A stretch of 64,000 nt of DNA from Brevibacterium renqingii (GCF_017808105.1 NZ_JADBHF010000009.1:124001-188000); one strand, 5' to 3'. Shown: positions 28,309-37,394, counted from the stretch's first letter. Numbers and translations: made by a program. Notes: generated from the sequence alone by a model not told the origin.

Positions 28309-29016
28309 ATGGATTCCGTTCCGCCTCTCAAGACGTCCTCGCGCCGGTGGCACGGTACCCTGCGCGCAGAACGCGATTCGGCGCGGCGGGAGCGTCTGCT
28401 CGATGCGGCCCTCGAGCTCTACGGCACCAGCGGCTTCCGTCGGACCGGCGTGCAGGCGCTGTGCCAGGAGTCCGGGGTCTCCAGCCGCTCCTTCTACGAG
28501 CTCTTCTCCACCCAGGAAGACCTGCTCGAACAGCTCTACGTCGCACTGAACGCGGAAATCGCCACCGCTCTCACTCAGACGCGGGTCACTGAGGGCTCCG
28601 CCCTGATCGAGGCCACACGGCAACTCGTCAGCGCTGCCCTGACTCCAATGCTCAAAGACGAACGCAAAGCCCGAGTGCTCGAGGTCGAGGCCGTCGGGAT
28701 CAGTGAGTCCATGGAGGAACGCCGCCGCTCCACGATGCGGCTGCTCGCCGACTCCGTGCACGGCGCCTTCGTCGAACTCGCACGCTCCTATGACCTGGAG
28801 GACCGGACGATCCACCGCATCGCCGCGTCGTCAGAGTCCGGTGAGGACCTGACGAGCCTGATCATCGTCGGCGGAATCACCGAGGCGCTCGTGCAGAGAG
28901 TCGGCACTTCGACCGAGTCCCGTTCCGCGACCTCAGATTTCCTCGGCTCCATCGCCGAGGTGGTTCTGCGCGCGCATGGGATCCCCGACTGTCAGTTCGA
29001 CGCTCTCCCCGCCTGA
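28309..29016 (+). CDS. TetR-family transcriptional regulator
   Basis: A 235-residue TetR regulator. The N-terminal helix-turn-helix reads LLDAALELYGTSGFRRTGVQALCQESGVSSRSFYELF (recognition helix about 58-66), followed by an all-helical ligand domain. It lies divergent to the FMO-SDR operon and most likely represses it and itself through the 28279-28294 palindrome, being released by the monooxygenase substrate or a related lipophilic compound. The ligand is not predictable. It converges with the Fpg/Nei gene. Confidence 0.87.
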   Translation: MDSVPPLKTSSRRWHGTLRAERDSARRERLLDAALELYGTSGFRRTGVQALCQESGVSSRSFYELFSTQEDLLEQLYVALNAEIATALTQTRVTEGSALIEATRQLVSAALTPMLKDERKARVLEVEAVGISESMEERRRSTMRLLADSVHGAFVELARSYDLEDRTIHRIAASSESGEDLTSLIIVGGITEALVQRVGTSTESRSATSDFLGSIAEVVLRAHGIPDCQFDALPA

Positions 29017-29080
29017 GGGCCTTCTCTCCACCCTCCGTGCGTGAGCCGAGCCTCCGCTTCGTCCCGGTCACCTGCGACCG

Positions 29081-29926
29081 TCATTTGAGGAGCCGGTCCA
29101 TACGCCGGTCGGAGAGCTTCTTCCCACCGGTCTGACAGCCAGGACAGTACTGCAGCGATCTGTCGGCGAAGGACACCTCGGCGATCGTGGTCCCGCATAC
29201 CGGGCAGTCCTCTCCGGCCCTTCCATGCACCCGCAGACCACGCTTCTTTGCGGCTTTGATCCTTGCCGGCGGCAGCCCGACGAGCGACCGACGGGCCGTG
29301 GTGAGAACGTCCCGAACTGTGTCGAGCAGAGCATCGGCGTCGACCCCCGCCGCCGGGGCGAACGGAGAGATCTGCGCCGTGTGGAGGATCTCGTCGGAGT
29401 AGGCGTTGCCGATCCCGGCGATGACGGACTGGTCCTCGAGCACGGTCTTGATCCGTGAACGCGAGACGGCCAGAACCGCGGCGAACTCCTCAGCGCCCAT
29501 CATCAGCGCGTCGACCCCGCTGCCGGCCACTGCCGGCACCTGTCCACAGTCGGTCACGAGCGCGACGGATGCGTTCTTCTTCGTCCCCGCCTCGGTGAGG
29601 TCGAAGCCGGCGCCCGAAGCCAGGCGAACGCGCAGGCCCAGCGGGCCTCTGCCCATCTTCACCGGCCCTTTCGGCACTTCATCGTGCCAAGTCAGCCAGC
29701 CCATGCGAGCGAAGCGACAGACGAGGTGCAGCCCCTCGAAGTCGACGATGAGCATCTTGCCGACACGGGTGAGACCTGTGATCTCGAGGCCGGCGAGTGA
29801 CTCGAGCGGCGGGTCCGTGGTCTTGAGGATGCTCAGCTCACCGATGAGACAGCGCTCGACGAAGTCACCGACCAGGCGCGGTCGCAGGAAACCGGCGAGC
29901 GCATCGATCTCGGGCAATTCGGGCAT
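29081..29926 (-). CDS. Fpg/Nei family DNA glycosylase/AP lyase
   Basis: A 281-residue base-excision repair enzyme. The mature N-terminus after Met removal would be PELPEI, giving the catalytic Pro and Glu. A conserved lysine is in GKMLIVDF, the helix-two-turns-helix in EDQSVIAGIGNAYSDEILH, and the C-terminal zinc finger is CPVC-x16-CPGC (about 242-265). Both Fpg (8-oxoguanine) and Nei (oxidised pyrimidines) are possible. The start at 29926 is fixed by the invariant MPELPE; an extension to 29950 would bury the catalytic Pro. CATACT lies 6 nt upstream. Confidence 0.9.
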   Translation of the reverse strand: MPELPEIDALAGFLRPRLVGDFVERCLIGELSILKTTDPPLESLAGLEITGLTRVGKMLIVDFEGLHLVCRFARMGWLTWHDEVPKGPVKMGRGPLGLRVRLASGAGFDLTEAGTKKNASVALVTDCGQVPAVAGSGVDALMMGAEEFAAVLAVSRSRIKTVLEDQSVIAGIGNAYSDEILHTAQISPFAPAAGVDADALLDTVRDVLTTARRSLVGLPPARIKAAKKRGLRVHGRAGEDCPVCGTTIAEVSFADRSLQYCPGCQTGGKKLSDRRMDRLLK

Positions 29927-29932
29927 GGCACC

Positions 29933-29938
29933 AGTATG
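29933..29938 (-). promoter_or_regulatory. weak -10 box for leaderless start of Fpg/Nei gene
   Basis: CATACT ends 6 nt before the ATG at 29926. The first base departs from the TANNNT pattern, so support is weaker than for other sites. Confidence 0.35.
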
Positions 29939-29987
29939 CGCTCCTATCACCGCTCTTGACAGGGGAGTTCGCCGCAGCGACAGGGTC

Positions 29988-30016
29988 TTGAGAACCCCGC
30001 GGTCGAGGTCTAGCGT
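29988..30016 (+). promoter_or_regulatory. promoter of aconitase-family gene
   Basis: TTGAGA (29988-29993) and TAGCGT (30011-30016) are spaced by 17 nt. The leader of about 58 nt ends in AAGGAGG before the ATG at 30081. Confidence 0.55.
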
Positions 30017-30080
30017 GGACAGTCACGAGTCGATCCAGCGCGGCTGTCGACGGACAGAGTCCTGCAGAAGGAGGCTGACG

Positions 30081-32024
30081 ATGCCAGAGAATGTTGCCCA
30101 GAAGCTCATCAGATCGCATCTCGAGTCCGGGGAGTTCGCTCCCGGGAACGAGCTAGGTCTCCGAATCGACCAGACCCTGACCCAGGATGCGACGGGGACT
30201 CTGGTCATGCTCGAAGTCGAGGCGCTCGGTCTCGACCGGATCCGCACCGATCTGTCCGTGCAGTATGTCGATCACAACCTGCTGCAGACCGATGAGAAGA
30301 ACCCCGAAGACCACGAGTTCCTCCAGTCGGCCGCGCAGCGGTTCGGGCTGTGGTTCTCACAGGCCGGCAACGGCGTCTCCCATCCGGTCCACCAGTCGCG
30401 GTTCGGCAAACCGGGTGCCACGCTCATCGGCTCCGATTCCCACACCTGCGCGGCCGGTGCGCTCGGGATGCTCGCCATCGGCGTCGGCGGTCTCGAGATC
30501 GCCATGGCCATGGCGGGCGAGCCCCTCTACATCAGCGCCCCACAGGTGATGGGCGTCGAGCTCACCGGCGAATTGCCCGACTGGGTCTCGGCCAAGGACG
30601 TCATCCTCGAGATGCTGCGGCGCCACGGGGTCAAGGGCGGGGTCGGCAAGATCATCGAGTATCACGGAGAGGGGCTGAAGAGCCTCACGGCCATGGACCG
30701 GCATGTGATTGCGAACATGGGCGCCGAACTCGGTGCCACCGCCACGGTCTTCCCCGCCGATGACGCCGTCCGCGACTACCTAGAGGCCGTTGACCGCGGT
30801 GACGACTTCACACGGCTGGTCGCGGACGAGGGGGCCGAGTACGATCTCACCGATGCGATCGATCTCTCCGAGCTCGAACCGCTCATCGCAGCCCCGTCGT
30901 CTCCAGGCAATGTCACCCCGGTCCGCGAGGTCGCCGGTGACGATGTGTTCCAGGTCGTCGTCGGTTCCTCGGCGAACCCCGGGCTGCGCGACTTCGCCGT
31001 GGTCGCCGAAATCCTGGCCGACCGTCAGATCCATCCGCAGATCTCACTCGACATCAACCCCACCTCCCGCGAGGTCCTCGCCGACCTGATCGCCGGCGGT
31101 TGGCTGGCTTCGCTGGTCGGATCGGGTGCTCGGATCCATCAGTCCGGCTGCTTGGGCTGCATCGGCATGGGCCAGGCTCCGGCCATCGGGCGCAACAGTC
31201 TGCGCACCATGCCGAGGAACTTCCCCGGCCGGTCCGGCACCGATGAGGACTCCGTGTGGCTGTGCTCGCCGGAGACCGCAGCTGCGGCGGCACTGACCGG
31301 CAAGATCACCGATCCGCGTGATCTCGATATGGACTATCCCGAGGTGAGCCTGCCGAAGAAGTTCTCGGTCAATCGCAAAATGCTGCTGCCTCCGCTTCCG
31401 CCCGAGGAGGCTCGCGAGGTCACCTTGGTCAAGGGTGAGAACATCTCGACGCTGCCGGATTTCGAACCGCTGCCCGACGACATCGACTTGGAGATCCTGC
31501 TCAAGGTCGGCGACAACGTCTCCACTGACGAGATCATGCCCGCTGGTTCGCGTGTTCTGCCGTATCGGTCGAACATTCCGAAGATCTCCGAGTTCGTCTA
31601 CATCCAGGTCGACGACACCTACGCCACACGTGCGGCAGAGCACGAGGGCGGTCATGCCATCGTCGGCGGGGAGAACTATGGCCAGGGCTCCTCGCGTGAG
31701 CATGCCGTCATCGCCCCCCGCTACCTCGGGCTGCGTGTGGTCGTGGCGAAGTCCCTGGCCAGGATCCACTGGCAGAATCTTGCGAACTTCGGTGTCCTCG
31801 CCCTCGAATTCACCGATGAGGCAGGCTATGAGGAACTGTCTCAGGGGGATGTGCTCGTCTTCCGCGGTCTGCGGGATGCGCTGGCCGAGGGCAAGCCCGT
31901 CACCGCCGAGGTGGACGGTCGGACCTTCGAGTTCCGTCACGGTCTCTCACCCCGTCAGGTCGAGATGGTCCTCGCCGGCGGACGCATCGCCCAGCGCGCC
32001 GAGCACGAGAAGAACCCAGCCTGA
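30081..32024 (+). CDS. short aconitate hydratase-family protein
   Basis: A 647-residue aconitase superfamily protein, shorter than the roughly 900-residue AcnA usual in actinobacteria and more like the Aquifex-type family. The large part has SDSHTCAAGALGMLAIGVGG and SGCLGCIGMGQAP; the swivel domain carries GGENYGQGSSREHA, with the substrate-binding Ser-Arg. Two cluster Cys (GCLGC) are present, but the segment normally holding the first ligand, GSCTN in aconitases, reads VGSSANPG here. The [4Fe-4S] site may be altered. Aconitase activity is a family-level inference; a related hydroxyacid dehydratase function is possible. The ATG at 30081 has AAGGAGG upstream. Confidence 0.82.
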   Translation: MPENVAQKLIRSHLESGEFAPGNELGLRIDQTLTQDATGTLVMLEVEALGLDRIRTDLSVQYVDHNLLQTDEKNPEDHEFLQSAAQRFGLWFSQAGNGVSHPVHQSRFGKPGATLIGSDSHTCAAGALGMLAIGVGGLEIAMAMAGEPLYISAPQVMGVELTGELPDWVSAKDVILEMLRRHGVKGGVGKIIEYHGEGLKSLTAMDRHVIANMGAELGATATVFPADDAVRDYLEAVDRGDDFTRLVADEGAEYDLTDAIDLSELEPLIAAPSSPGNVTPVREVAGDDVFQVVVGSSANPGLRDFAVVAEILADRQIHPQISLDINPTSREVLADLIAGGWLASLVGSGARIHQSGCLGCIGMGQAPAIGRNSLRTMPRNFPGRSGTDEDSVWLCSPETAAAAALTGKITDPRDLDMDYPEVSLPKKFSVNRKMLLPPLPPEEAREVTLVKGENISTLPDFEPLPDDIDLEILLKVGDNVSTDEIMPAGSRVLPYRSNIPKISEFVYIQVDDTYATRAAEHEGGHAIVGGENYGQGSSREHAVIAPRYLGLRVVVAKSLARIHWQNLANFGVLALEFTDEAGYEELSQGDVLVFRGLRDALAEGKPVTAEVDGRTFEFRHGLSPRQVEMVLAGGRIAQRAEHEKNPA

Positions 32025-32036
32025 GGGCTCAGTCGC

Positions 32037-33515
32037 TCAGCGCACCCCGGCCATGAGTCTGACGATGGGCTTGCGGAAGGCGAAGAGCAGGACACCGACG
32101 ACGATGGAGACAGCACCGATCGTGAGGAAGTAGGGGACCTCGTTGTCGGTGGAGTAGAAGCCGGCCAAGGAACCGGAGGCCGCGGTGCCTAATGCGACCG
32201 AGAGGAAGAACAGGGCCACCATCTGCGAGTGGAACGCCTGCGGAGCCAGCTTGGTCGCCAGCGATTGGCCCACGGGCGAGAGGCAGAGCTCCGCCATCGT
32301 GAAGAGGAAGTAGACGAGGACCATCACGATGAACGGCACGGAGTTCGCGCCGCCCCCGGCGAGGGGAACGAAGACGAAGAATGCGATGCCCATGACGATC
32401 GTGCCGATCGCGAACTTGACCGGAGTCACCGGCTGCCGATCGCCGAGTTTGGTCCACATCGCAGCGAACACGGCGGCGAAGATGATGATGAAGGCCGGGT
32501 TGATGGACTGGACGACGCTCGGCGGGAGCTCGAGTCCGAAGATCGTCCGATCCAGACGATGGTCCGCGTAGATCGCGAGCACGGTGAACTGCTGCTGGAA
32601 CAGCGACCAGAACACGGCGGAGCCGATGAACAGCGGGATGAAGGAGATGACCCGGCTGCGTTCGGTGGCGGTGATCTGCTTGGACGTCCCGATCACGATG
32701 AACAGGACCACCGCCGCAATGACTGTGACGATGACGACGACGTCCGAGAGGTTCTCGGCGGTGAGAATCCCCAGCATCGCCGCCGCAGCGATGACGAGGA
32801 CGGCGAGGGCACCGATGAGCGCCCAGCGGGTCGCTTCACGGCTCGTGAGCGGATGCGTCGGTTTGCTGCTCTCCTCCGTGACGGTGTGGCGGCGCATCAG
32901 CATGTACTGGACGAGCCCGATGGCCATGAGCACGGCAGCCAGGCCGAAGCCCCAGTGGAATCCCTTCCATCCCCAGACCGCCGAGGTCAGCAGAGGGCCG
33001 ATGAGACCGCCGATGTTGACGCCCATGTAGTAGATGGAGAAAGCGGCATCCCGCCGGTTGTCCTTGAGGTCGTAGAGGTCGCCGAGCGTCGCCGAGGTGG
33101 TGACCTTGAGCGACCCGGAACCCAGAGCGATGCAGACCAGGCCGATGCCGAGGCCGAGACCGCCCGGCAGCAGCGAGAGAGCCAGGTGCCCGAGCATGAC
33201 CACCGCGGCCGAGGTGATCACCGTCTTCTCCGAGCCGAGGATGCGGTCGGCGACCCAGCCGCCGAGGACCGAGGAGAGATAGACCAGCCCGCCGTAGGCG
33301 CCGACGATGGACGTCGCCACCGCTTCGGACATGCCCAGACCGCCGTCGGTGGCGGAGTAGTAGATGTAGTAGGCCAGGAGGCCCTGCATCCCGTAGAAGC
33401 TGAACCGCTCCCACATCTCGACGCCGGCGAGATTCGCCAGTCCCCATGGATGGCCGAAGAAGCTGCGTGGCTTCGTGGCTGCTGTCTGTTCGCTCTTCAG
33501 TTCTGATCGTGGCAC
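32037..33515 (-). CDS. POT/PTR2 family peptide:H+ symporter
   Basis: A 492-residue proton-coupled oligopeptide transporter of the major facilitator fold, with about 12-14 membrane helices. The helix-1 motif EMWERFSFYGM (ExxERFxYYG type, for proton coupling and peptide binding) and the PTR2 signature around FSIYYMGVNIGGLIGP are present. Family members import di- and tripeptides. The start is GTG at 33515, with TAAGAT 6 nt upstream and no Shine-Dalgarno. It converges with the aconitase-family gene and lies downstream of the catalase gene, from which a long palindrome separates it. Confidence 0.92.
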   Translation of the reverse strand: MPRSELKSEQTAATKPRSFFGHPWGLANLAGVEMWERFSFYGMQGLLAYYIYYSATDGGLGMSEAVATSIVGAYGGLVYLSSVLGGWVADRILGSEKTVITSAAVVMLGHLALSLLPGGLGLGIGLVCIALGSGSLKVTTSATLGDLYDLKDNRRDAAFSIYYMGVNIGGLIGPLLTSAVWGWKGFHWGFGLAAVLMAIGLVQYMLMRRHTVTEESSKPTHPLTSREATRWALIGALAVLVIAAAAMLGILTAENLSDVVVIVTVIAAVVLFIVIGTSKQITATERSRVISFIPLFIGSAVFWSLFQQQFTVLAIYADHRLDRTIFGLELPPSVVQSINPAFIIIFAAVFAAMWTKLGDRQPVTPVKFAIGTIVMGIAFFVFVPLAGGGANSVPFIVMVLVYFLFTMAELCLSPVGQSLATKLAPQAFHSQMVALFFLSVALGTAASGSLAGFYSTDNEVPYFLTIGAVSIVVGVLLFAFRKPIVRLMAGVR

Positions 33516-33521
33516 CCGGTC

Positions 33522-33527
33522 ATCTTA
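33522..33527 (-). promoter_or_regulatory. -10 box for leaderless start of POT gene
   Basis: TAAGAT ends 6 nt before the GTG at 33515 on the minus strand. Confidence 0.5.
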
Positions 33528-33570
33528 GGACTGTCGCGGCGATCATGCATCTTCGGTGGTGAGCACGCAA

Positions 33571-33608
33571 CGGCGGCCCTGATACCTCGCGAGGTATCAG
33601 GGCCGCCG
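33571..33608 (-). terminator. 38-bp perfect palindrome after catalase gene
   Basis: Two 19-bp arms meet with no spacer (CTCG|CGAG at the centre). It begins 28 nt past the catalase stop and ends before the POT promoter region. The transcript would fold into a very stable hairpin; no T-tract follows, so termination is inferred from place and stability. Confidence 0.65.
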
Positions 33609-33636
33609 TCAGGTGGTGCGAGAGCTCAGTTCAGGC

Positions 33637-35121
33637 TCAGGCCCGGGACCGCACCTTGTCCTCGATGGCCTGGCCCACCTCGGCGTCGATGTTCTTCCAG
33701 TACTTGATCGCATTGGACAGCACCGGCTCCTCGACCCCGTCGGAGAGACCGCCGGCGACGGTCTCGATGAGACCCTGGCGCTCCTCCTCGGTGTAGACCT
33801 CGCGGACCAGCGTGTGAGCCTGACCGAAGTCGTCGTCCTCGGCGTGCAGGCTGTAGGCGCTGCGGACGAGCTCTCCGTCGGACTCCCAGCTGTTGTCGAT
33901 CGTGCCCTGGGTGTCCTCGTAGGAACGTCCGTACGAGTTCGGGGCGTAGACCGGGGCATTGCCAGAGTGGTTGTACTGCATCTGGCCTTCCTTGTCGTAC
34001 GAATTCGTCTTCGTGACAGGGGCGTTGACCGGCAGCTGGTTGAAGTTCGTGCCGATCCGGTTGCGCTGGGCATCCGGGTAGGAGAACACGCGTCCGAGCA
34101 GCATCTTGTCCGGCGAGATCCCGGTGCCGGGCACCATGTTCGACGGGCTGAAGGCCGCCTGCTCGATCTGGGCGAAGTGGTTCGAGGGGTTCTCGTTGAG
34201 CGTGAACTTCCCGACCTTGATGAGCGGGTAGTCCTTCTTCGACCAGGTCTTCGTCAGATCGAAGGGGTTGAACCGGTAGGTCTTGGCCTCTTCGTAGGGC
34301 ATGATCTGGACATAGAAGGTCCAGGACGGGTAGTCCCCGCGCTCGATGGCCTCGAAGAGGTCGCGACGGTGGATGTCGCCGTCTTCGCCGGCGAGCTGAC
34401 CGGCTTCCTCGTTCGTCATGTTCTCCACGCCCTGATCGGTGTGGAAGTGGTACTGGATCCAGAACTTCTCGCCCTCGGCGTTGATCCACATGTAGGTATG
34501 CGAGGAGTAGCCGTTCATGTTCCGCCAGGTCTTGGGCAGACCGCGCGGTCCCATGAGGTAGGAGACCTGGTGGGCGGACTCGGGCGAGAGCGACCAGAAG
34601 TCCCACTGCATGTTGTTACTGCGCAGACCCGAATCAGGGGTGCGCTTCTGCGAGTGGATGAAGTCGGGGAACTTCATCGGGTCACGGACGAAGAAGATGG
34701 GCGTGTTGTTGCCCACCATGTCGAAGTTGCCCTCTTCGGTGTAGAACTTCAGCGCGAATCCGCGCACATCGCGCCAGGAGTCGGGCGAACCGAGCTCACC
34801 TGCGACGGTGGAGAAGCGAGCGAGCATCGGGGTCTTCTTGCCCGGCTGCAGGAAGTCGGCCTTCGTGTAGGCGGAGACATCCTCGGTGACCTCGAGCTCA
34901 CCGAAGGCACCCGATCCCTTGGCGTGGGGGCTGCGCTCGGGCACACGCTCACGGTCGAACCGGGCGAGCTTCTCGACCAGAGCCACATCGTGGAGCATGA
35001 GCGGGCCGTCGGCCCCCACGCTCAGCGAATGGGCATCGGATTCCCTGGGCGCACCGGATTCGGTCGTCGAGGGCTTGGTGCTGTCGTGTCCGGGGTACTC
35101 ATGATCTGTATGTTGCGTCAT
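33637..35121 (-). CDS. katA: monofunctional haem catalase (clade 3 size)
   Basis: A 494-residue cytosolic catalase that splits H2O2 to water and oxygen. The distal His is in [16 protein letters not shown] (about residue 67), the distal Asn in VGNNTPIFF, and the proximal haem-ligand Tyr in [14 protein letters not shown]. Length fits small-subunit catalases. The start at 35121 has AGGAGA 5 nt upstream; an extension to 35196 has no ribosome binding site. A 17-nt-spaced promoter lies 127 bp upstream of the start. I saw no gene for a PerR or OxyR regulator next to it. Confidence 0.95.
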   Translation of the reverse strand: MTQHTDHEYPGHDSTKPSTTESGAPRESDAHSLSVGADGPLMLHDVALVEKLARFDRERVPERSPHAKGSGAFGELEVTEDVSAYTKADFLQPGKKTPMLARFSTVAGELGSPDSWRDVRGFALKFYTEEGNFDMVGNNTPIFFVRDPMKFPDFIHSQKRTPDSGLRSNNMQWDFWSLSPESAHQVSYLMGPRGLPKTWRNMNGYSSHTYMWINAEGEKFWIQYHFHTDQGVENMTNEEAGQLAGEDGDIHRRDLFEAIERGDYPSWTFYVQIMPYEEAKTYRFNPFDLTKTWSKKDYPLIKVGKFTLNENPSNHFAQIEQAAFSPSNMVPGTGISPDKMLLGRVFSYPDAQRNRIGTNFNQLPVNAPVTKTNSYDKEGQMQYNHSGNAPVYAPNSYGRSYEDTQGTIDNSWESDGELVRSAYSLHAEDDDFGQAHTLVREVYTEEERQGLIETVAGGLSDGVEEPVLSNAIKYWKNIDAEVGQAIEDKVRSRA

Positions 35122-35247
35122 CACATCTCCTAACCACTTGGCATCGGGTGCTGTGCCGCCGCAGGCGTGCGCTTCCACGCAGGACTGCGGCACCACTTGC
35201 CCGATTCGCTTTCCCGACTTCGGCAGAACGCTGTCGGAATTGATTTC

Positions 35248-35276
35248 AAACTAGCGAGATTATCCATTCAGTACAA
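35248..35276 (-). promoter_or_regulatory. candidate catalase promoter
   Basis: On the minus strand TTGTAC (35276-35271) and TAGTTT (35253-35248) are 17 nt apart in an AT-rich stretch. The leader of roughly 120 nt contains stacked hairpin arms (GCGTG/CACGC within imperfect GTGCCG/CGGCAC arms, about 35149-35193). Confidence 0.5.
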
Positions 35277-35320
35277 CCAAGGTCACACTGCTCTGATTCC
35301 CGATCGGTTTGTCGACCGGC

Positions 35321-36637
35321 TCACCCCTCCGCGGAGGAGGTGCCCGAACCGCCGCTGCCGCCCGTGCCCGAATCGCCGCCCGAGCTCGTTCCGCCGCCGG
35401 AGCCTCCGGCGGAGCTCGAACCGCCGCCTGAGGCGTCGGAGCCGCCCTGACTCTGGCTGCCGGAGCCGCTCGAGGTGCTCGATCCGTCGGAGGTGTCGGT
35501 TCCGTCCGAGGATGTCGATGCGCTCGCATCGCTGCCCGTGCTCGACGAGGTGTCCGAGCCCTGGTCGGTCTGGGACCCGGTCGTCGTGCCTTCGGATTCG
35601 GTCTCGCCCGCCGAGGTGGAGCCGCCTTCGCTCGTGCTCGAACCCGTATTCGCCGTGCCCGAGTTCGAGTCGGTGCCCGATTGGGAACCTGGATCCGAGG
35701 ACCCCGAGTCCGCGGAGCCGTCGCTGCCACCGCCGTCCGTGCCCGTCTCCTCACCGGAGTCGGTGCTGCCGGTGACCGAGCGTGAGATCTGAGAGGTGCC
35801 CGGGGAGATGTCTGCCTCGGTGAAGGATTCGGCCATGACCACGGCGCCGAGCCCGATGCCGAAGGCGGCGACGCCGATCGTGACCGGGTAGAGCACGCGC
35901 TTGCGCCGCAGCTTCTGCCACCAGGTCTGCGAGGTCTCCTCGGTTTCCGTCGAGTCCGGGGTCTCCTCAGCGGCGGATGTGCTGCCGCCGGCAGCCGGCG
36001 CGGAGGCGAATGCGGAGTCGCTGCGCAGGCCGGAGGCCGCTGCGGCGCTGCCCTTCGCTCCCGGGCCGCCCTTGGCCATCTGCGCCTTCACCGCGGGGGC
36101 CAGCTTCGAGCCGACCTCCTTGATCTTCTCTTTGCCCTTGTCCAGGCTGCGCCCGTAGATCGTCACGGCGAGGCCGGTGACAATGCTGGCCACACCCGCG
36201 CCGACGACGGTGCCGGCGACTCCGAGCTGACCGCCGATGACCGAGGAGGTGGCTGCCGCTCCGGCACCGGCGATCAGCTGAGTCGCCGAGATCCGGCCCT
36301 CGGACGCTTTCTCCTCTTTGGTCTCCGTTTCGTCCGGGGCCGCAGTCGCGGCACGTGTGTCGGCGGCGAGTCCGGACGCCGGTGAGGCAGCGGTGCTCGT
36401 CGTGTCCTCCGCCGGTGCTTCCGGTATCGTGTCACGGCGAATCGGGTTGGGAGGCATCACCGGAGTCGTCACGTGCTGGGGAGGTTCCGAGGCCGGTTCG
36501 GGCTCCTTCGCAGAATGGGTGGCTGCGAGTTCCTCGGTGATCAGCGGAAGGGTCTGCGAGTGCTTCCGTGTGGTCGCGCTGTCTTCGCGCTCGGCGGCGT
36601 TCTGCTGCTTGTCCGATTCTCCATGGTTCGACGTCAA
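35321..36637 (-). CDS. membrane protein with glycine-zipper segment and Ser/Gly-rich tail
   Basis: A 438-residue protein I cannot assign to a family. The order is: a charged, Thr/Ala/Pro-rich N-terminal region (about 1-120); a hydrophobic Gly/Ala segment of glycine-zipper type (about 122-165, LIAGAGAAATSSVIGG and following); a Lys-rich stretch; WWQKLRRKR; one clear membrane helix (VLYPVTIGVAAFGIGLGAVV, about 270-290); then about 140 residues of Ser, Gly, Asp and Thr, almost free of Lys and Arg. The tail is probably outside the cell. The start is TTG at 36637 with GGGAGG upstream. Lone gene. Confidence 0.7.
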   Translation of the reverse strand: MTSNHGESDKQQNAAEREDSATTRKHSQTLPLITEELAATHSAKEPEPASEPPQHVTTPVMPPNPIRRDTIPEAPAEDTTSTAASPASGLAADTRAATAAPDETETKEEKASEGRISATQLIAGAGAAATSSVIGGQLGVAGTVVGAGVASIVTGLAVTIYGRSLDKGKEKIKEVGSKLAPAVKAQMAKGGPGAKGSAAAASGLRSDSAFASAPAAGGSTSAAEETPDSTETEETSQTWWQKLRRKRVLYPVTIGVAAFGIGLGAVVMAESFTEADISPGTSQISRSVTGSTDSGEETGTDGGGSDGSADSGSSDPGSQSGTDSNSGTANTGSSTSEGGSTSAGETESEGTTTGSQTDQGSDTSSSTGSDASASTSSDGTDTSDGSSTSSGSGSQSQGGSDASGGGSSSAGGSGGGTSSGGDSGTGGSGGSGTSSAEG

Positions 36638-36836
36638 TGATCCTCCCAAAACCAGTGCTTTGACTCAGTATCGACCACCAAAGTTCGGGCTGCCTGACGC
36701 ACCTGGGCCGAGCCTGGGAGATCACTGATGGGCATCGCTGCCGCCACCGCCTCTGACCAGCTATTTCGCTGCTTCATGTGATGCTGGGAACAGTCAACTC
36801 TCACCAATTCCACAGGTGCGGGACGGGCGGGCTGCG

Positions 36837-37382
36837 TCAGTTCAGAACGACGACTTCGAGGCTCTCCGGCAGCTTGTCCGATTCCGCGAGTTCGAGCAGC
36901 TGGAAACGGGGGAAGGACGAGGTCGTTTCCAGAGTGAGGGCGAACCGCCGTCGACCGTGATCGTGAGCCTCTTCCGTTGGGGTCGGGCGGTGCATCTGCA
37001 CAGTCCCGAGGTCCGAGCTCTCTCCGTCCGTGCCGGCGCCGGGGTCTGCGACCATGAGATTGATCGCGAAGCACTTCCTCGCCAGTTCGACAAGGGAGAC
37101 ATCGTCGTCCCCATGGAATCGCAGAGGAGCGACCGGGCCCGCCCGGTGCAGGTGTGAACCGATCGTCAGGGCCACCTCGGCGGTGGGAAGAAAGGTCCGC
37201 GCCATTCCGGGCAGGCGGGAGAAGGGCCCGGTGCTCTCCAGTGCGGCGATGCTCAGTCGCCAGCGGCGCAGTTCGGGTGTCAGCGCCACCGAATCGGTCA
37301 GCGAGACGAGCTCTGTCGTCCTCCCTGCGCCGTTGGCCCAGGGCACACTTTCGCGATCGTCGAAGCAGGTGAGTGCGCGCAT
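36837..37382 (-). CDS. hutD: HutD/Ves family protein
   Basis: A 181-residue cupin-like HutD family protein. The N-terminal PWANGAGRTTELV segment and the later RWRLSIAALESTGPFSRLPGMARTFL-type block are typical of the family, followed by FHGDDDV. HutD is linked to histidine utilisation operons in proteobacteria and may limit urocanate accumulation, but no hutUHI genes are adjacent here, so the role is uncertain. TAGAGT ends 6 nt before the ATG, with no Shine-Dalgarno. It is divergent from the MHS transporter gene. Confidence 0.8.
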   Translation of the reverse strand: MRALTCFDDRESVPWANGAGRTTELVSLTDSVALTPELRRWRLSIAALESTGPFSRLPGMARTFLPTAEVALTIGSHLHRAGPVAPLRFHGDDDVSLVELARKCFAINLMVADPGAGTDGESSDLGTVQMHRPTPTEEAHDHGRRRFALTLETTSSFPRFQLLELAESDKLPESLEVVVLN

Positions 37383-37388
37383 GTGATC

Positions 37389-37394
37389 ACTCTA
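37389..37394 (-). promoter_or_regulatory. -10 box for leaderless start of hutD-like gene
   Basis: TAGAGT ends 6 nt before the ATG at 37382 on the minus strand. Confidence 0.5.

Noticed and set aside
29406-30080. N-terminal extension of the aconitase-family frame
   Set aside because: It is antisense to the Fpg/Nei gene; AAGGAGG before 30081 and a promoter at 29988 fix the real start.
35122-35247. Catalase leader hairpins as a riboswitch
   Set aside because: The stems are imperfect and do not match a known riboswitch class; a simple leader structure is more likely.
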